The notes: generated from the letters alone by a model not told the origin. Positions 32,863-46,515 are shown, numbered from the stretch's first letter. The stretch: DNA of 64,000 nucleotides from Durusdinium trenchii (GCA_963970005.1 CAXAMN010022695.1:1090678-1154677); one strand, 5' to 3'. Numbers and translations are program-made.

Positions 32863-35800
32863 AACAAAGAGAAAAGAAAAGGAAGAACGTTGAAAATAAA
32901 GGTGCTTTAAAGTCTTAGATCGAATCCGTCTGCGCTCGGCTCGGCTCCAGATTTTCGGAGCGCTCCTCGCGCTGCTTCTTCCGCCTCTGCCGCGCCTGGA
33001 ATCCGGCCGTCTGGTGGAGGACCTCGTCGGAGGCCTCGCCACGAAAACGGAGGGAAACGGAGGAATCCATGGAACAAATCCAGGAATCAGGTGAGGAATG
33101 GACATTTGCAGCGTTGGTAGCAACACAGACTTCTGTTTCATTTGGCTCCATGGACCCAAGTGCCAACTAAGTACCAAATGAATGGAACCAAGTGCCAACT
33201 AAACTTGGAACCATGACGAGCCATGGATATAAAACTAATTCACAATATTATTGCACAACTATTATGGATTTTTTTGGAAGTTTACCCCCCTGTTCGTCAA
33301 GGTTACAGTGCATCGTCTTCCAAGAAAAACATAAACTATGCATCCCTATGCCATCCAGACCTCCAGGTTCCGTGTGATGTGTTCATCAGAATTGGAACCT
33401 CTCTATCCCTTTGAAACACACCCGTTCGGTTCACGGTACACACCGAGGCGTCCTCACGCGCCGGCGGCGCGGCGTTCTCGGGCCAACCTCGGCGCTCGGC
33501 GCGATCGCGGCTCGGCGCAAACGAAGAATCCGGCCATAACTGTCTGCGGTCTGGTGAATTGAAGGGTCCGCAGTTAAGTTAACATGTTCATGCATGTTCA
33601 CTCTAGATGTTCAGTCCTCAATCCAATCAATTATGTTTGGGTCATCCACACTCCGCAAGCTTTGCTATATGGCTCTCTGCCAGGACACTTGGCAAAGCGT
33701 CAAGCTCAAAGACTTCGGGTTGCTCGGATTCCGAGACACAAAGGACGATATCCATCCCTGAGGGGATCATGGTGGGCGAGAAGGACATACAAGTTTCCGT
33801 GCGTGGAAAGTCCTGTAGATGTTGGGGGGGCCCTTGGGTGATTTCAACCTACCAACGACAAGTGATTTCAGAACAGCCAGAATCATCTGGGTTCCGAGAG
33901 AGTGATGTTCTCTAGAAACGCTTCGACCGCTCCGATTGCTTCGAGATGGGAGCCAAACGGTCATTTCGTTCCCTCCCGTCCCCAGCAGGTCCGTTTGAAT
34001 ATTAGGGCCTATGCACCCCATGTAGGTGTCCGTTCCGAAGGTGCAAAGTGATGAGATCATAGATCACAATTCTGATGGACAGGGCGAGACAAAAAATATC
34101 AGCCTTGCCAAAAAAATGAATATCATCGGAGAAATATGGATCTTCATCCGGAACGTGAAACGCTGGAGTTCCAGAGATTCCAGAGATTCGGGGCCCCACA
34201 TCTTGCCAAAAAGATCCGCCTATTGGAAACCCAGGTTTCTTATATATGGATCTATTATGACCACCCAACCACCCTCACCGAAAAGGCCAAGAACCCAAAA
34301 TAGGTTTCTGGGTCCGTGAAGATTCATTGGGTAGGAATGAAATCCGAACAACTACAACACAAAGTACTGAATTTCTATCAAGATCCATCGCTGGCTGCCA
34401 AATTCCAGGCACACTCTGACACCCTAGCCATTGTCAGAAAAATGTTATATAACAACTACGCTATACTTGGATCCTCCTTTGGGCTGAGAAAAGTGCTGGA
34501 CCTCGATCCGGCAAAATGCTCCGCCGGATTTCCAGAAAAACACGCTGAGGACCTGAACAAACATCCGGATCTAAGATTGTGAAGAACAGATGATGAAAGG
34601 TTGGGTCATACACTGCAAGCACCTGCCTTTGCAGCCTTTGCACCACGAGTAGTTTTTTGGAACGCATTCATTCCACAACCCAATATTGGAGCCTTCCCGT
34701 TCCCGTTGCCCTCGCCCATCTTCCGAAATGCCTAAGAGCAGAACCATCACAAAATATAAACAAATTTGTGCCCAAACAAAGATTTAAGAACAAACCAAGG
34801 AGTATGTGGGAAGGAACCCCTCTTTCTGTGCAACCATGTTTTTAAAGGTTTCTTTTGCAAAGAGGCTTGCTCTCTCCAGGATATTTCAGCTTGCCTCAGG
34901 ACCTCGACCCCTAATAAACGTAAAAATTATGGTTTCAGTCAAAACGCTTCTGTAAGCAGCTTATCCCGATTCAAAGTTTTCGGAAGACGGGGTCCGGAAA
35001 ATAACGCCGGAGTTACGGGAAATTTGGCCGGAGTTACGGGGAAATACGCCGGAGTTACGACGAACCGTTTTTTGGGCAACTCTCTGCAAAACATTGAAGT
35101 TCTGAGTCTGAGCAACACACGTTAACCTAAAACTTGTCCGGCAGGCTCTGCAAACCTGGCAGCTAGAACTATATCCCAGCGCCCCGACATCCTGAAAGTC
35201 CTGAAGCAATGGGAATACATGGGCCCTAGACCATCTGGGGCCCCAGGGTGGATGGGGCCCCAGATTGTTTGACCGACACCTGGCCAAAAATTAGTCCATA
35301 TAGTGAACACCTATCAGGAATAATTTACAGCCATGTCTGCCTTGCAGTCTATCAGTGATCTTACGCACGTTCCAAACCACAGGTTCAGTTTCAGTACAGT
35401 GATCTTCTGCGTTTTGATTCCTCTTCGTTTCCGGTCGCATCAAGTGATCTGCAGGCGGCAAAGGGCCCATGGGAATACACTATCGCCTATGTTCTTTCAG
35501 CTTAGGTACACCCACTTGCGTCTTTCAACACGTGCATGGCACTTTGCCGAATTCATTTAGAAGATCACCTATACGGATCTGATTGAGCCAGTGTGAACCA
35601 CTGCTGAAACCGGTGGAATCAGAAAACAGCGGAACAGGCGCACACTTTGCAAGCAACATCATTCGTCAGTATAGTGGATTTACCTTCAAAGAAGTGCGGA
35701 CGACAAATTAGAATGCGGACTGAAGATCTAGGTATTTGAAAGCATCCAGTGGTTTTCAGGGGGGCCATGCCATCCGCTTCCATGTGACGTGCTCGCTAGA

Positions 35801-36093
35801 GTGTACCCAGCTCTTCCCCTTCTGCCCCTTCTGCCTGCGCCCTGCGCGGAGGCTTGTTACCGCTGCAAGAGGCGCAGTCTCGCTCCCAAATCCACTCCAC
35901 GAGCCAACAAGACGCAGCGGAGAGGCAAGAGACGGCAGAACATGAGGCAAGAGACGTACACTCCGAGTCACATCCCGTGTGACACCGTGGATGGCCCCAC
36001 CTGTTTGTGTCAGAAGTCATCCGAACTCGGGGAGAAAGCCCATGCCATCCGCTTCCAAAAAACTATTTCAGGGAATGTAATCCCTACTTTAAG

Positions 36094-36210
36094 TAGGGAT
36101 CCAAGTAGCTTCTCAGGTACGGTGATTGGAGACACTACTGTTCTGTAGGTGCCATTGTCGGGTTCAGCCGTACCGAACCTGAACTTCGGTACGACAACGG
36201 ATCCCTATAG
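36094..36210. repeat. MITE-like element, family B copy 1
   Basis: Bounded by AGGGATCCAAGTA and GGATCCCTATAG. The inside has GGTGATTGGAGACACTACTG, shared in inverted orientation with 39634-39699. An inner pair (GGTTCAGCCGTACC and GGTACG...) adds secondary structure. Confidence 0.55.
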
Positions 36211-38479
36211 GGAATGAGAATTTGAGACACCCAGGTCGTGGATCCGCCCGGCGGATCGTTGTTTTCTGCCATGCCCTCCACACCGGAGTGCCCATGGGAT
36301 CCATGGATGAGGTCCATTCGGACAAATATAGAAAACCGCTTGAACACCGCTATTGTTTGATCGTGCATCTGTTTTCATGTTCAGGAAAAACACACCAGCA
36401 GTCACAAGACGGGGTGCCGTTCTTAGAGAATAGGGGTGTCTATGATCCACTCAAGAAGCTAAAAGCCACCCCGTCTTGTGACTGGAAGATGTCTCCAAAG
36501 GTCTGCAGCCTCGCTCTTCGATCTTCAGAGCTGTCCCAAGGAGAAACACCGCGTCTTGAGAAACACCGCCTGATTGGGTGAGTCTAGCAGCAATGAATAC
36601 CAGAGAGGATGGTGACTGTATTCAAGAAAGAAACACCATGTGGGATTTCCGGGTCATTTGAACCACCCTTTGGGTGGTGCTGGTATGTGCCGGTCACCCC
36701 CTCGTGCTTTGGGGGTCCATGGTCCCGCACGGCTCGCGAGCCTGCGAGGACCTCTTGCACAGCTGGCCGGCCAATGCGCTGATATGCCACTTCTTGACTG
36801 GCCTGGAGGCGAGCTAAGTTCACACGGAAAGACTCACAGGGTTTCCAAACGTAACGAACAGAGTTTCATGTGTTCCAAAGTTCATGGAACATAATTGGAC
36901 ATCGACCTTCCGGCAGCACTTGGAGCCTTCCAAAACATATCTACCACAGACCTCGACCACCGACCTCCATCACGGCGCCTCTTCACCGAAGGCGGTGTCG
37001 AACTCGAAGCGAAACCGCCTGGCACGACCGGGTGAGCGACGGTCCTATCCGGGGTGCCGGTCCGAAGAGAAGAAGCTGGTGGAAGTTTCGTGAACACAGG
37101 GAGTCTGAGATCCAAGATCTGCTATATAGGCTATAGGCTGTGTGTGTTTTTTGTTCAAAAAATGCAACACATGTAACACATGCAAGAAACATCACAAAAA
37201 CATTTAAACAATGGGCTGAAACTGGGCTGCATCTACATCCAAATCTAGAAACACATCTTTATAGCTTACTTCCCCTATTAGCAAAGAGAAAAAACAACTC
37301 CGCAATCGGACCTCGACCGCCTTCTATATTACACCTTTAGTCAGTCTTTTTCAGGTCAATCCGACGGGCGCCCACACCGTCCAAACAAGCAAAACCCCCA
37401 CCGTCCACAGTCGATCCACATGTCTCCCAACCAGTCTGACCATGACAGTCAGGCCGACAGTCAGACCCCGGTCCGCCAGACGGACGGACCGCCATCCGTT
37501 GTTTTCGACGAAGGTGAAAACCGTCGTTTCGAGTCGAGTCGAGTCTTCGTCGCGCGGAAGACGTTGTAACTGGGCCAAAGGTACCCATCTTGTGACTGCA
37601 CGGCCGCCCGCTCTGCTACCCCCCAAGGCCACGGAGGGCGAGTCGTCGCCTCGACGCGGAGAATCAACATGCAGGTGCGGACTCCGTGCGGACAGCTTTT
37701 CTGTGCTGCACAGGCATGGTTGCTGGGATTTATAGGAGTTGGGCAGGAGAATCTCTTAGACACCTTGATTTTGGAGGCACAAAACGTCTCATTTTCCTGT
37801 GGCTTTGCGGTGGGCTTTGTTTGTGGTCCTTCGGGACTACACGGAAAAACTAAAACGTCAACCCCACTGCTTGGAAGTGGACAAGCAAACCAACTTGCAA
37901 AGGATGCTGAGCACTACAAAAAAAGACATCCAGAACACCCAGGCCCCGCCAAAAAGGTTTCGTAAGCTCATGGGCTAGTTTTTGATGCTTGAAACAAGAA
38001 ATCAATCTGAAATGAACAAAGGTCAATGGTCAAACAAATAGATTTGAGTCTACACAAGCTCACAGGCGTTCCTGTTGTTGATCCCCATTCTATCTCACGC
38101 AGTTTCGATTAATGTTCTCTGTATCTCACTGATTGTTCAAGTTGCAGTTTTGCATAGTTTTCCCACCCTTTCCAAACATCAAACCATATTCTTTGTCCAA
38201 CAGAGGAACCACTGCACCATGATGGCCGCCTGGCTCCAAAAAAGAAGCCAAAAAAAAAGAAAACCTAAGGAACGCTTTGATATTTCCTCCGCAGCCCTGA
38301 ACGCCTGCCCTTTGCTCGTGAAAAACACCACAGACCATGGCTTCCCCCTAAGTCCCAATAACATCCAATAACATCAATTCGCTGAAAGAAACTAGCGATG
38401 ATGGCCTCCAACCCAAATACGATTGTTTTGGCTTTCTGAACTGTGGCGGGTCTTCACTTCACCGAGCGATCCCGTGCAG

Positions 38480-38583
38480 AGCCCGGTCCACCTGCGTGGA
38501 TCAGGAAGGCCGCATCGTCCGTCTCTTCGTGTTCAGTGATGGGCGGACGGAAGCGCGCCACCACGCGCACGTGGGTCTGGCCG
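38480..38583 (+). CDS. Candidate plus-strand exon of an unidentified gene
   Basis: Between acceptor CCCGTGCAG and donor GTGAGT there is an open GC-rich segment coding ...GRIVRLFVFSDGRTEARHH. Both splice sites are strong and the segment is far more GC-rich than its surroundings. No family is recognised. It would be the only plus-strand host exon I can support, so some doubt remains. Confidence 0.4.
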
Positions 38584-39633
38584 GTGAGTTCCATACGGGT
38601 GGGGCTGTGTTGTGTTTTTTGGGTTTTAAGGTGTTTTTGTTATGCGAAAAAAGCAGGGATGCGGGCCAAGGCAGGGTGGAGGGACATATGTAAGTGACAA
38701 AAGATGCATTGGGATGGTCAACTTAGACTTGATAACTGGGACAAAAAAGGGATATAAATGATATAAGAAATCCTAAGCTCCATAAAATATAGGTTCAGAG
38801 GTTCACAATTCAATCTTGCATAATCTTGTGTCGTTCTCCGCTTTATATTGTATAACTACGAGGAGATCTGTACTTCATGTCCCCCAACATGGTGAATGGA
38901 GAGGTATGTTGAGCCAGGAACAAGGAGCACGTGCTCAAAAATTCCCAGAAGTTGCTTCAAGAGTGCTGGACAATAAAGCAGCAGCCTCAATTAACCTTAT
39001 GTGTATTATATGTATATATTATATACATATATAACCTGGTTCTTCCAAGTGACCTTTTGATCCCCTGGTTTGACATCACTTAGGCCTAAAAGGTGACTTA
39101 GGGACTCCAAAAAGGTCACTTGGAAGTTGGAAGATGCTATATATTAGAGACAGCATTCAAAGCAATCTGATGCATGGCTTTATCATGGAACTCGTTTCCT
39201 GGCACGGTCAATCGACAACGACTGGGGCATTGTATTTCAAACAACGCTTTGGACATTGTGAACATCGTCAAAAAACAAAAAGTTTTTCTGAACAAAACTT
39301 CTTGGAGTCTTTCCGTCAACAAGTGCGACCGGAGCTGCTACCTGCAGCCACGAACTGCTAATCTGTGTTTTCCGTCATCGTCTGGGCCCATCTTGTGCCC
39401 ATGTGAAAGTATAACTCTGCTGTAGGACCTCCTTTCAGATCTCCAAAGCTGAGCGCTGGGATGGGGAATTGACTCAAGGAAGCCGGGGAAACAATCACTT
39501 ATATAGCGCACCTCTAGGTTTGGCAGGCGCTGTGGCAAGACGTGGCGAACGGACCGAACGAAACGGGGTGCATCGTCGACGGGGACTTTTTCCACGATGA
39601 GTCTCGTATGATTCATTGACACAGGCAACAAAA

Positions 39634-39699
39634 TCTAGGGATCCAAACCTACATAACAGTGTCTCCAATCACCTTCTAAGAAAGTACTTGGATCCCTAG
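39634..39699. repeat. 66-bp MITE-like element with 12-bp perfect terminal inverted repeats
   Basis: Starts CTAGGGATCCAA and ends TTGGATCCCTAG, a perfect inverted pair. The interior, inverted, resembles the middle of 36094-36210 (GGTGATTGGAGACACTGTTA). Two copies in one window suggest a dispersed family. Confidence 0.8.
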
Positions 39700-42600
39700 G
39701 CCTAGGAAACATAAACTTTAAAACATAATTGTCAGATAAAGCAACCGACACCCTATATAGTGGAAGATATGTTGTATATAAGGATTCCTAAGGTCACCGC
39801 AGGTCAATTTGTGCCACGACACTGGAATCCTAGTGGTTGAAGATTAATTTCAACTGCAAAGCCCAAGACAAACATTTCACTAGAGTTGATCGCGTTCGAA
39901 AGCTGCGACGACGTGGACACACTCTCTCCCTTGCCGCTTCAGTCTCGTTAGGAAAAGTGTCTGAAGCCAAATATGCTCATTAGCCATTAGACACTGCACT
40001 CATGCTCCACATCTGTACCCTTCGAGTGGATAATGCCATCAACCACACCAAGGTGTCACCATGCAGAATGAATTCCCTGGACAGGTCTCAAAATTGTAAT
40101 CCCTCATACTCATGACCGCATACTTCTGCTGCGACACGTGAGTATAGCGCATGTGAAAAATCAGCCGATTTCTTTGGAAAAAGCAAAGAGACACGTGTTG
40201 GTGTTGCTGTTGGCCTCCTTAGAGCAAACAAAACCAAACACATCGGGAAAACCAAAGCAAACTGCCGTGATCTCACTGCCAGGTGTGTCTGCTACATCCC
40301 CCCTGCCTCCACCGAGGACGACACCGTCCCAGTCCCATCCTTGGCAGGGCATCCGTTGACCACCCGACGGGCACGAACGAGGCCCTCCGGAAAGAGATCA
40401 TGGTGAGAAGAGCCTGTATTCTGCCACGGTTTTTGTTCCATACATCTTAACATCGCCAAGTTAGGGGTTCAGGGTGGAAGGTCTTCAGCCCACTTTTAAG
40501 TGGGGCTTCTGAGAAGGTCCACAGTCCACACCACCCTTGCCACCTCATGAAAACAGTCGTTTGCTGTGACCCAAATGTGGTCTATCTCCATAGCCAAGTG
40601 GAAGGTAGGCGTACCTACTGGGGTACCTATGATCCACTCACGTACGGGGTCTAAGCACCACCCCTTTGGAGCTCATTGATGTTCTACTTCCAATCAGCTC
40701 AGTTTGGGCCAGCTTAAGCCAGCTTAGACTTGGATGGTATTGCCCAGTCTGAGTGTCAGGAAGTGTCCACCAGGGGCCCGGTCTGCGAGTCTACACTGAA
40801 AACAGATTTGCTGAGACCCCCAAAGGCAGGTCATCACTGGTCAAGCGCAAGAACGAAAAAAAGAATCCGTGAATCCATTCGACGAGTATCGAACCGGGAT
40901 CTTCTAAAGACTTCTATACAGTATTATAGTCGCCTGGGGACCAAACCGAGATCTTTGACTCCTTCACTTGGTGATCAGCCTCTTCCGGTGACTCTTCGAC
41001 TTCAAGTGCTGATCTCCAACTTTCTCCGTTCTTCGCATCTATGCATCTATGATATGGAATCCCAAAGATTCTTGGGAGGGGTGATGTGGGCATGCCACTT
41101 GAGAAAGATGAGCCAGCCGGTTCCATCATCCCAAAGGTTGTTTTATAAAACATCTTTGAAAGCACCACCCACCACAGGTGTCTATGCTTGTGGCCCATCA
41201 GTCTGTCCCCCTGACACCGGCCCGCGTCTCCGGGCCCCCGGGCGGTCATCAAAGAGAGCGAACGTCGCGCGACTCGCCCGGCAGAGGGAGTGGCAATGGA
41301 GGCCCCAGAATTGAGGAGAGCGAGTGGGTTGTCCAGGTTGCTTTGACACACAGAATCTGCGTTTTCAGAGGTGCTGGAACAGACGTTCCGTCAACGTCAT
41401 GAGCTCGGGCAATGGGGTCTGATCTTTGACCAACAGCGGTCCTGCACTCTCCTTGGGGCCTTGTCCTTGTCTTAGACGTTCGGTCTCTCTGTTCTCGAAG
41501 CGGACGAGCCGGAAGCGGACGGCGTGGGACGGCGTGGGAGGTAAAGGCACTTCTGGTGGTATGCTCAGTAACACTTGTGTCAAAGATCTGTGTTAGAGAC
41601 AGGTTCAGCTGGATCGTTCAAGTGTTGCCGGAGGCTCCAAGCTTTACCAGTTTCATCCACCATAAAGCTTGCCAAATGAAATAACAACCAAAACTGGCTA
41701 TAAGTTATTCATTTACCGAACTGCACCCTCAGCTGGAATTGAAACTCAATACTGTCCTGCTGGCCACAAAGCTCCGTAAAAAGATCAGCTTTGAGTTCCT
41801 ATTGACGCATAAAGAGGGTCAACATGGGTCAAGCGAGAATCTGTCACACTTCTCAAGCATACACCCCCGTCACAATCACATGGACCCTGCCCGACCGACG
41901 AAACGACGCTGAAACCGAGACGGCTTTCGCGTCCGAACCTTCGTGCAGGTTCACGGTCGCCAGTGGTCTTCTGCCGGAGCGCTTTTGGTTGCGAAAGCCC
42001 TCGCAACTTTTCTTCAAAGACCCTGCTGCGGTCGTCTTCGCTCGGCAGGTCTTAGCTCCTCTTGAGGGCTACTGCCGAAAACCGCCCAACTTTGGGCCAC
42101 AGGGTCTTGTACTGGACCACTTCAGCACCACTTCCATTGATCAGCTGCCAATTGTCCACCAAGAGTACGGACAATCAGCAAGCTGAGCTTGAAATGAAAC
42201 TGGCGTCTGATGGAAACGACATAGTTCTTTGAGGGTTCATTCACTTTGGCGAGGGATTGAGATGTTAAGCACCTTACAGTACCCTTTTCCACATCAAACA
42301 CCATAAAGACCGAAGGATTCCTCAAAATGCAGTTCAGAAGCCCCCACACTTGTGGATCTCCATTGAGCACCCCTTGAAGGTCCTGTTGTTTGTCAACTGA
42401 AAGCCGTAGTTTGAGCTACTTAGGGGACATTCTTGCCAGGCTGTGGTCTGTTAACGAAGTGGCCAACTAGTCGTCGTGTCGACCTCCAAAATCAAAAAGG
42501 CCATCGAAAAGGCCATCTCTGTCCTGCGCAGTGGATCCATCAGAATTCATTTATGGCTCTGGATCAACAAACATTTGTGGCCTGTCCAGGCCCTGTGGGT

Positions 42601-44561
42601 CAAGGATCAAGGACGACCAAACCATTAAAAAGACCATTCACTGCCCATTGTTGATCAGATAGCTCTCATTTACTGTATTTGGTAGCTAATGGATCCACCT
42701 TCACTGGACTAAAGCTCATTTCAGACTCTCTTGCGTCATGTCGGGTGCGTCCTGTGCTCGGTCGCTAGCTCTTCGCATCAACGGATGCTTGATCAAAATG
42801 GACTCAGTTGGTCATGTCCAAATCGGAGATCACCACACTGACTGCCTCTTATATCACAAGCACAAGTCCAATTCATGAGTTCAATTGGGTGAGATCCTAA
42901 AGTTCCAAAGTAAAGCACCAAATTATACTATCCATAGTTGAACCCATTGAAGAATCTCCTTATATCTCCTCATCAACCTCCTAAAGCACCAAATCAGGTC
43001 ACTCCTATTTTGAGATCAATCTTGGGGTCCCACCAACGACCGGGGTTCGGCACCATGACAGCGGCGGGTATAAGTTCAGATTGGCTTTCTTTGATGACCA
43101 CCTCAATCGTCGAAAAAGATTCACATAGCCTTTTGCAAGTGTGTTTCGGCACGCAGTCCTTTCGTTCCGCGTCGAAGCCGGCGTGGTGAAGAGCGCTCAG
43201 AAGCGCTCCGGAGGAAGTGCTCGGGGTGCAGCTGGGCGGGAGGTCAAGACATTGGTGAGACACCAAAAATATCCGAATATATATATATAATATATATATA
43301 TATAGGAGCGATCCTATTAAACAGTGGATGATGATGGTGACTAAAGGCCATGTTCAACAATAGTAAAAATTGTTTGCTGACTGTTACAGGTAATGGGACA
43401 GGCCCAATATATTTATATTATACAATCGTCCAAGGAGTCGACAAAAAAGAAAGAACTTCGGAGTTCAGGAACGTGTTGCAACGTTGTGTACTTGGTTCAA
43501 AGAGCGAATTTTGGTCAAGTCGGGGTGTAAAGCTAGGCTTTATTGCGGAATTTGCTGATAGTTCAAACACTGGTCACTGGGCCATACTGTATACTGAATT
43601 CAGATCTGTCAAAACCTCGTACTGCAACATTGGTAACATAAAGTTAACCGTGCTGCAGCACGCTCTGATTTTGCACCATGACCACCAAACATACGCGTAC
43701 TCGGGATCCTTGATCTGGGTGCCGACCGTTTCTTGTTTTGACGTACGTCAACCGAATGTTACCAAGAAGCTGAACCGCCAGGTTGACTCATTGCCTGGAC
43801 CGGGGTTTTGGTGTGAAAAAAAACGTGTGTGAAAAGCTTCTCCAAAAAGCCGTATCGAATCTCTCCAAGAACCATGCCATGCTGGAAAGGCGCTGTTGGC
43901 TCAAGCTCCCCAGAAATCGACCTCCCCCGAAGACTTGGTATGCTCGGGCCACCATCGCTAGACTTGGGAGAGGAATCAACCGAGTCAACTTGGCCACTAT
44001 CCATTGGACTAGAAGAATGACTTTATAGACCCACCCATTGTTTACTTGCCCCATCCATCTGTCATGTCCATGTGGCCCCCAAAACCACTGTTGGTCTTTT
44101 TTCCTTCTTCCAGAGGGGGGGTCCTGGAGGTCTCCCTATTTGAATTACACACCCATGTCTCGCCTCACGGTGGCAAAGCCACCGGCGCCTTGTTCCAACC
44201 AGGCGTCGCAAAGGTGCACGCCGGGCACGGCTGAGAGGGCCTCTTGCACCTGGATGCGATATTTTGGGGGGAAGTCTGGGAGGGTCACGAAAACCACTTG
44301 AAGAAAGTCACAAACCTAGGTTCGTTCCACCCACCTGAAGAAAGTCTGTGTTGCAATATATCTACCTTACACCTCTTTCCGCGTTGGCCCTGTTGGCCTT
44401 TTGTTTCGCCAACATGGACTTGTTTCGGTTGCATGGGACCTGACCCACCCAAGTGTGAACCACACCCCGCCCCGTTTTGGTGCACCACACACAATCACAT
44501 GCTGATGCTCCGGAAGACTCTGGAAACCCATTCAATGATCAAAACATGTATAGTGATAGTG

Positions 44562-44634
44562 ATCCCCAAATAGATAGTGGCATGGTTTCCAATACAGTTT
44601 TTGGTGGGGATTTACTTGTCTATCTATTTGGGGG
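44562..44634. repeat. Inverted repeat with 15-bp arms
   Basis: CCCCAAATAGATAG (from about 44564) pairs with CTATCTATTTGGGG (44620-44633). The loop is about 42 bp. Probably another small hairpin element. Confidence 0.8.
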
Positions 44635-44877
44635 TCTGTATATTAAACATCCATGTATTCCAACGTAAGCTCATTGCTCTGCTCATCCAGACTCGGCCTT
44701 GTGAGAGTCTAAGCAACCCATCTGATCTGTTCACTTGGAACATCTTGGAACATACCCAGTGGGTTCAATGAGGAAACACCTATATAGGTGATTGTTAGGC
44801 TAGGTCATCAGGTTTTCCAGTCAATCCAATACCAAGCAGGGACGCTGTTTTTTGTTTTCGAGTATACAGTATTATAG

Positions 44878-45005
44878 CCAAAAACAGCTCCCAGCCGAAA
44901 ATTCGTGACCACCTCTATATCTTGTTCTCTTGGGTTCCCATATCCTGAAAACAGCTCTCCAGAAAACAGCTCCCATTCTGTCTCTTGGTCCCTGAAAACA
45001 GCTCC
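44878..45005. repeat. Degenerate AACAGCTCC repeat, four copies
   Basis: AAACAGCTCC or close variants recur near 44880, 44948, 44964 and 44995, with CCATATC(T)TG twice between them. An irregular, decayed tandem array. Confidence 0.6.
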
Positions 45006-45369
45006 CTAGAAACCCATATCTTGTTTCTTGATCTCTACCTGTCGCAGGTGAGGTTGCTATTTGAAGGACAAACCCGATCGGCCTGGCTGGGTAGACTGGT
45101 CTCATGTCTCTTTAAAAGAAGAACATTGTCTTTGGTGGGAGGTCTCCCGATTTTGACTCTGACTCACTAACATGCAAATCTGGGGATCCAAGAACCTTTT
45201 CAGAAGGTGTAGGTTTGGAGGGTCCAGTCGTGCCTTCTGAGTTGGATCCTTAGGGGAAGTGGACTTCGCACCCCTGTTGGGTATTCGGAAAGTCGTCTTC
45301 CAAAATCGGGACCCTGCCATATCTGCCATCCACTTCCCTACACCCTGTGTTCGTCTTCTACCCCGGCAC

Positions 45370-45477
45370 CTTGTTGATGCAGGCCACGCAGCCCATGCCC
45401 GGCACCCTCAGCTCCACTCTCCGCAGCGCGCGGAGACTGCCGCGGGGTCGGTCACGGCGTTTGCGCCGAAAACGAGT
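45370..45477 (-). CDS. Candidate exon with a heavy-metal-associated (HMA) motif
   Basis: After acceptor CTACCAG the minus strand codes a basic stretch and then RVELRVPGMGCVACINK, ending AACAAG then GTGCCG. GM.C..C is the metal-binding loop of HMA domains, found in copper chaperones and P1B-type ATPases. The second half of the fold and any ATPase motif are not located, so the parent protein is open. Both splice sites fit and the exon is GC-rich. Confidence 0.5.
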
Positions 45478-46515
45478 CTGGTAGAGGTGGAGGAGCTCAG
45501 GCAGAAAGGCGATGATCCTGACGTGACCATCGACCGACCGATCGACTGCGGTGGCGGAGGGCCTTCGGCCTTCGATCAGGTCGGTTGAGGCAGCTACACG
45601 GCACTCAGCAGCTAATTCTGGATCGTGAGACGATCCCAAAGTTATAGAAGGGAAGTGGTCATGTCATGCACATCAACAGCATCTATGAGACATCAAGATG
45701 TGCAAAAGCATGTCAATCTAATGCTGACACATGGAAATGACACATGGCGTTTCACCATGGCAGCTCTGCAAAGGAGCAGTTCCTTTGTTTTAGACGGAAA
45801 AGGACAAGTTCCTGGACCATCCAAGCGGTATCCAATGGAGATCCACAAGTAGAGTGGAGTAGAGTAGCGAAGTAAATTGGGCACGCCCCTGGGTGGTCCT
45901 GGTATATAAGGATTGACCTGACAAGTCATCTTCCAAAAGATACAGTAATACCGTACTTCCCAAAGCGGCGTCTCCCTTGTGATATTGAACATAGCATATT
46001 TCATCTCCAAATCTCAAGTTTCCTTGCCGAGCTAGAAATACACAGGCTGGAGATTTTGACCATCTAGTGCTTATCAGTTCATCTAGTGATGGGCATGAGA
46101 TGGGCATAGTCAGTCTAGTGACTCTGGGTATCTAGAACTCGCCCATCTCGATGCTGAACGCTGAACTGCTCCACCATCCTGTCTCGAAAACCAAGACCCC
46201 CCCCTACCCCATCCTACCCCCCTACCGATGCCACGAATCAGTTGAGCGCAACGCCAGCGCAGGCTGGGCATTGGGCTGGTCAAGAGGAATCCTGCTGTCA
46301 CTGGTCCGACATGTCACATAACCGTCCTTTGTGTTTTTTTTGGTCTTATATGGGTGTGTAACTCAAATAGGGAGACCTACCAGGCAACCACCCTTTGGAG
46401 AAGGAAAATAGACTGCCACAAATCTTCCTATACTTCACTGCCCTGCGTTGTTGTCATGTCAAGAGTCCACCAGTAGAGTCTGTTGGCCGAAAAGTAACCA
46501 TACTTGCATGCATAC
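45478..46515. other. Non-coding stretch
   Basis: Holds GAGATCCACAAGTAGAGT (45838-45855), also present at 29874-29891, and GGTCCTGGTATATAA (about 45893), also near 49219: small shared repeats. No gene seen. Confidence 0.35.

Larger units (their letters stand above)
30901..38479. other. Non-coding stretch with a few GC-rich exon-like patches
   Basis: GC-rich patches on the minus strand at 32940-33060, 33430-33535 and 36960-37095 give plausible hydrophilic peptides, for example EASDEVLHQTAGFQARQR, but no family. A 36.09-36.21 kb block shares an internal sequence with the element at 39.63 kb. TA runs lie near 31645 and 32695. Confidence 0.3.
38584..45369. other. Mostly non-coding stretch
   Basis: Contains the element at 39634-39699, a TA run at 43277-43303, the hairpin at 44562-44634 and the AACAGCTCC repeats near 44.9 kb. 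GC-rich patches at 41190-41330 and 41370-41540 are exon-like; the minus strand of the latter gives FRLVRFENRETERLRQGQ. No family recognised. Confidence 0.3.

Noticed and set aside
43350..43832. 160-codon plus-strand open frame
   Set aside because: No recognisable motif, ordinary AT-rich composition, no splice or start context; long enough to note but not to call.
43896..43905. TTGGCTCAAG, the last ten bases of the dinoflagellate spliced leader
   Set aside because: The bases before it do not match the leader, and a ten-base match by chance in 64 kb is not rare enough.
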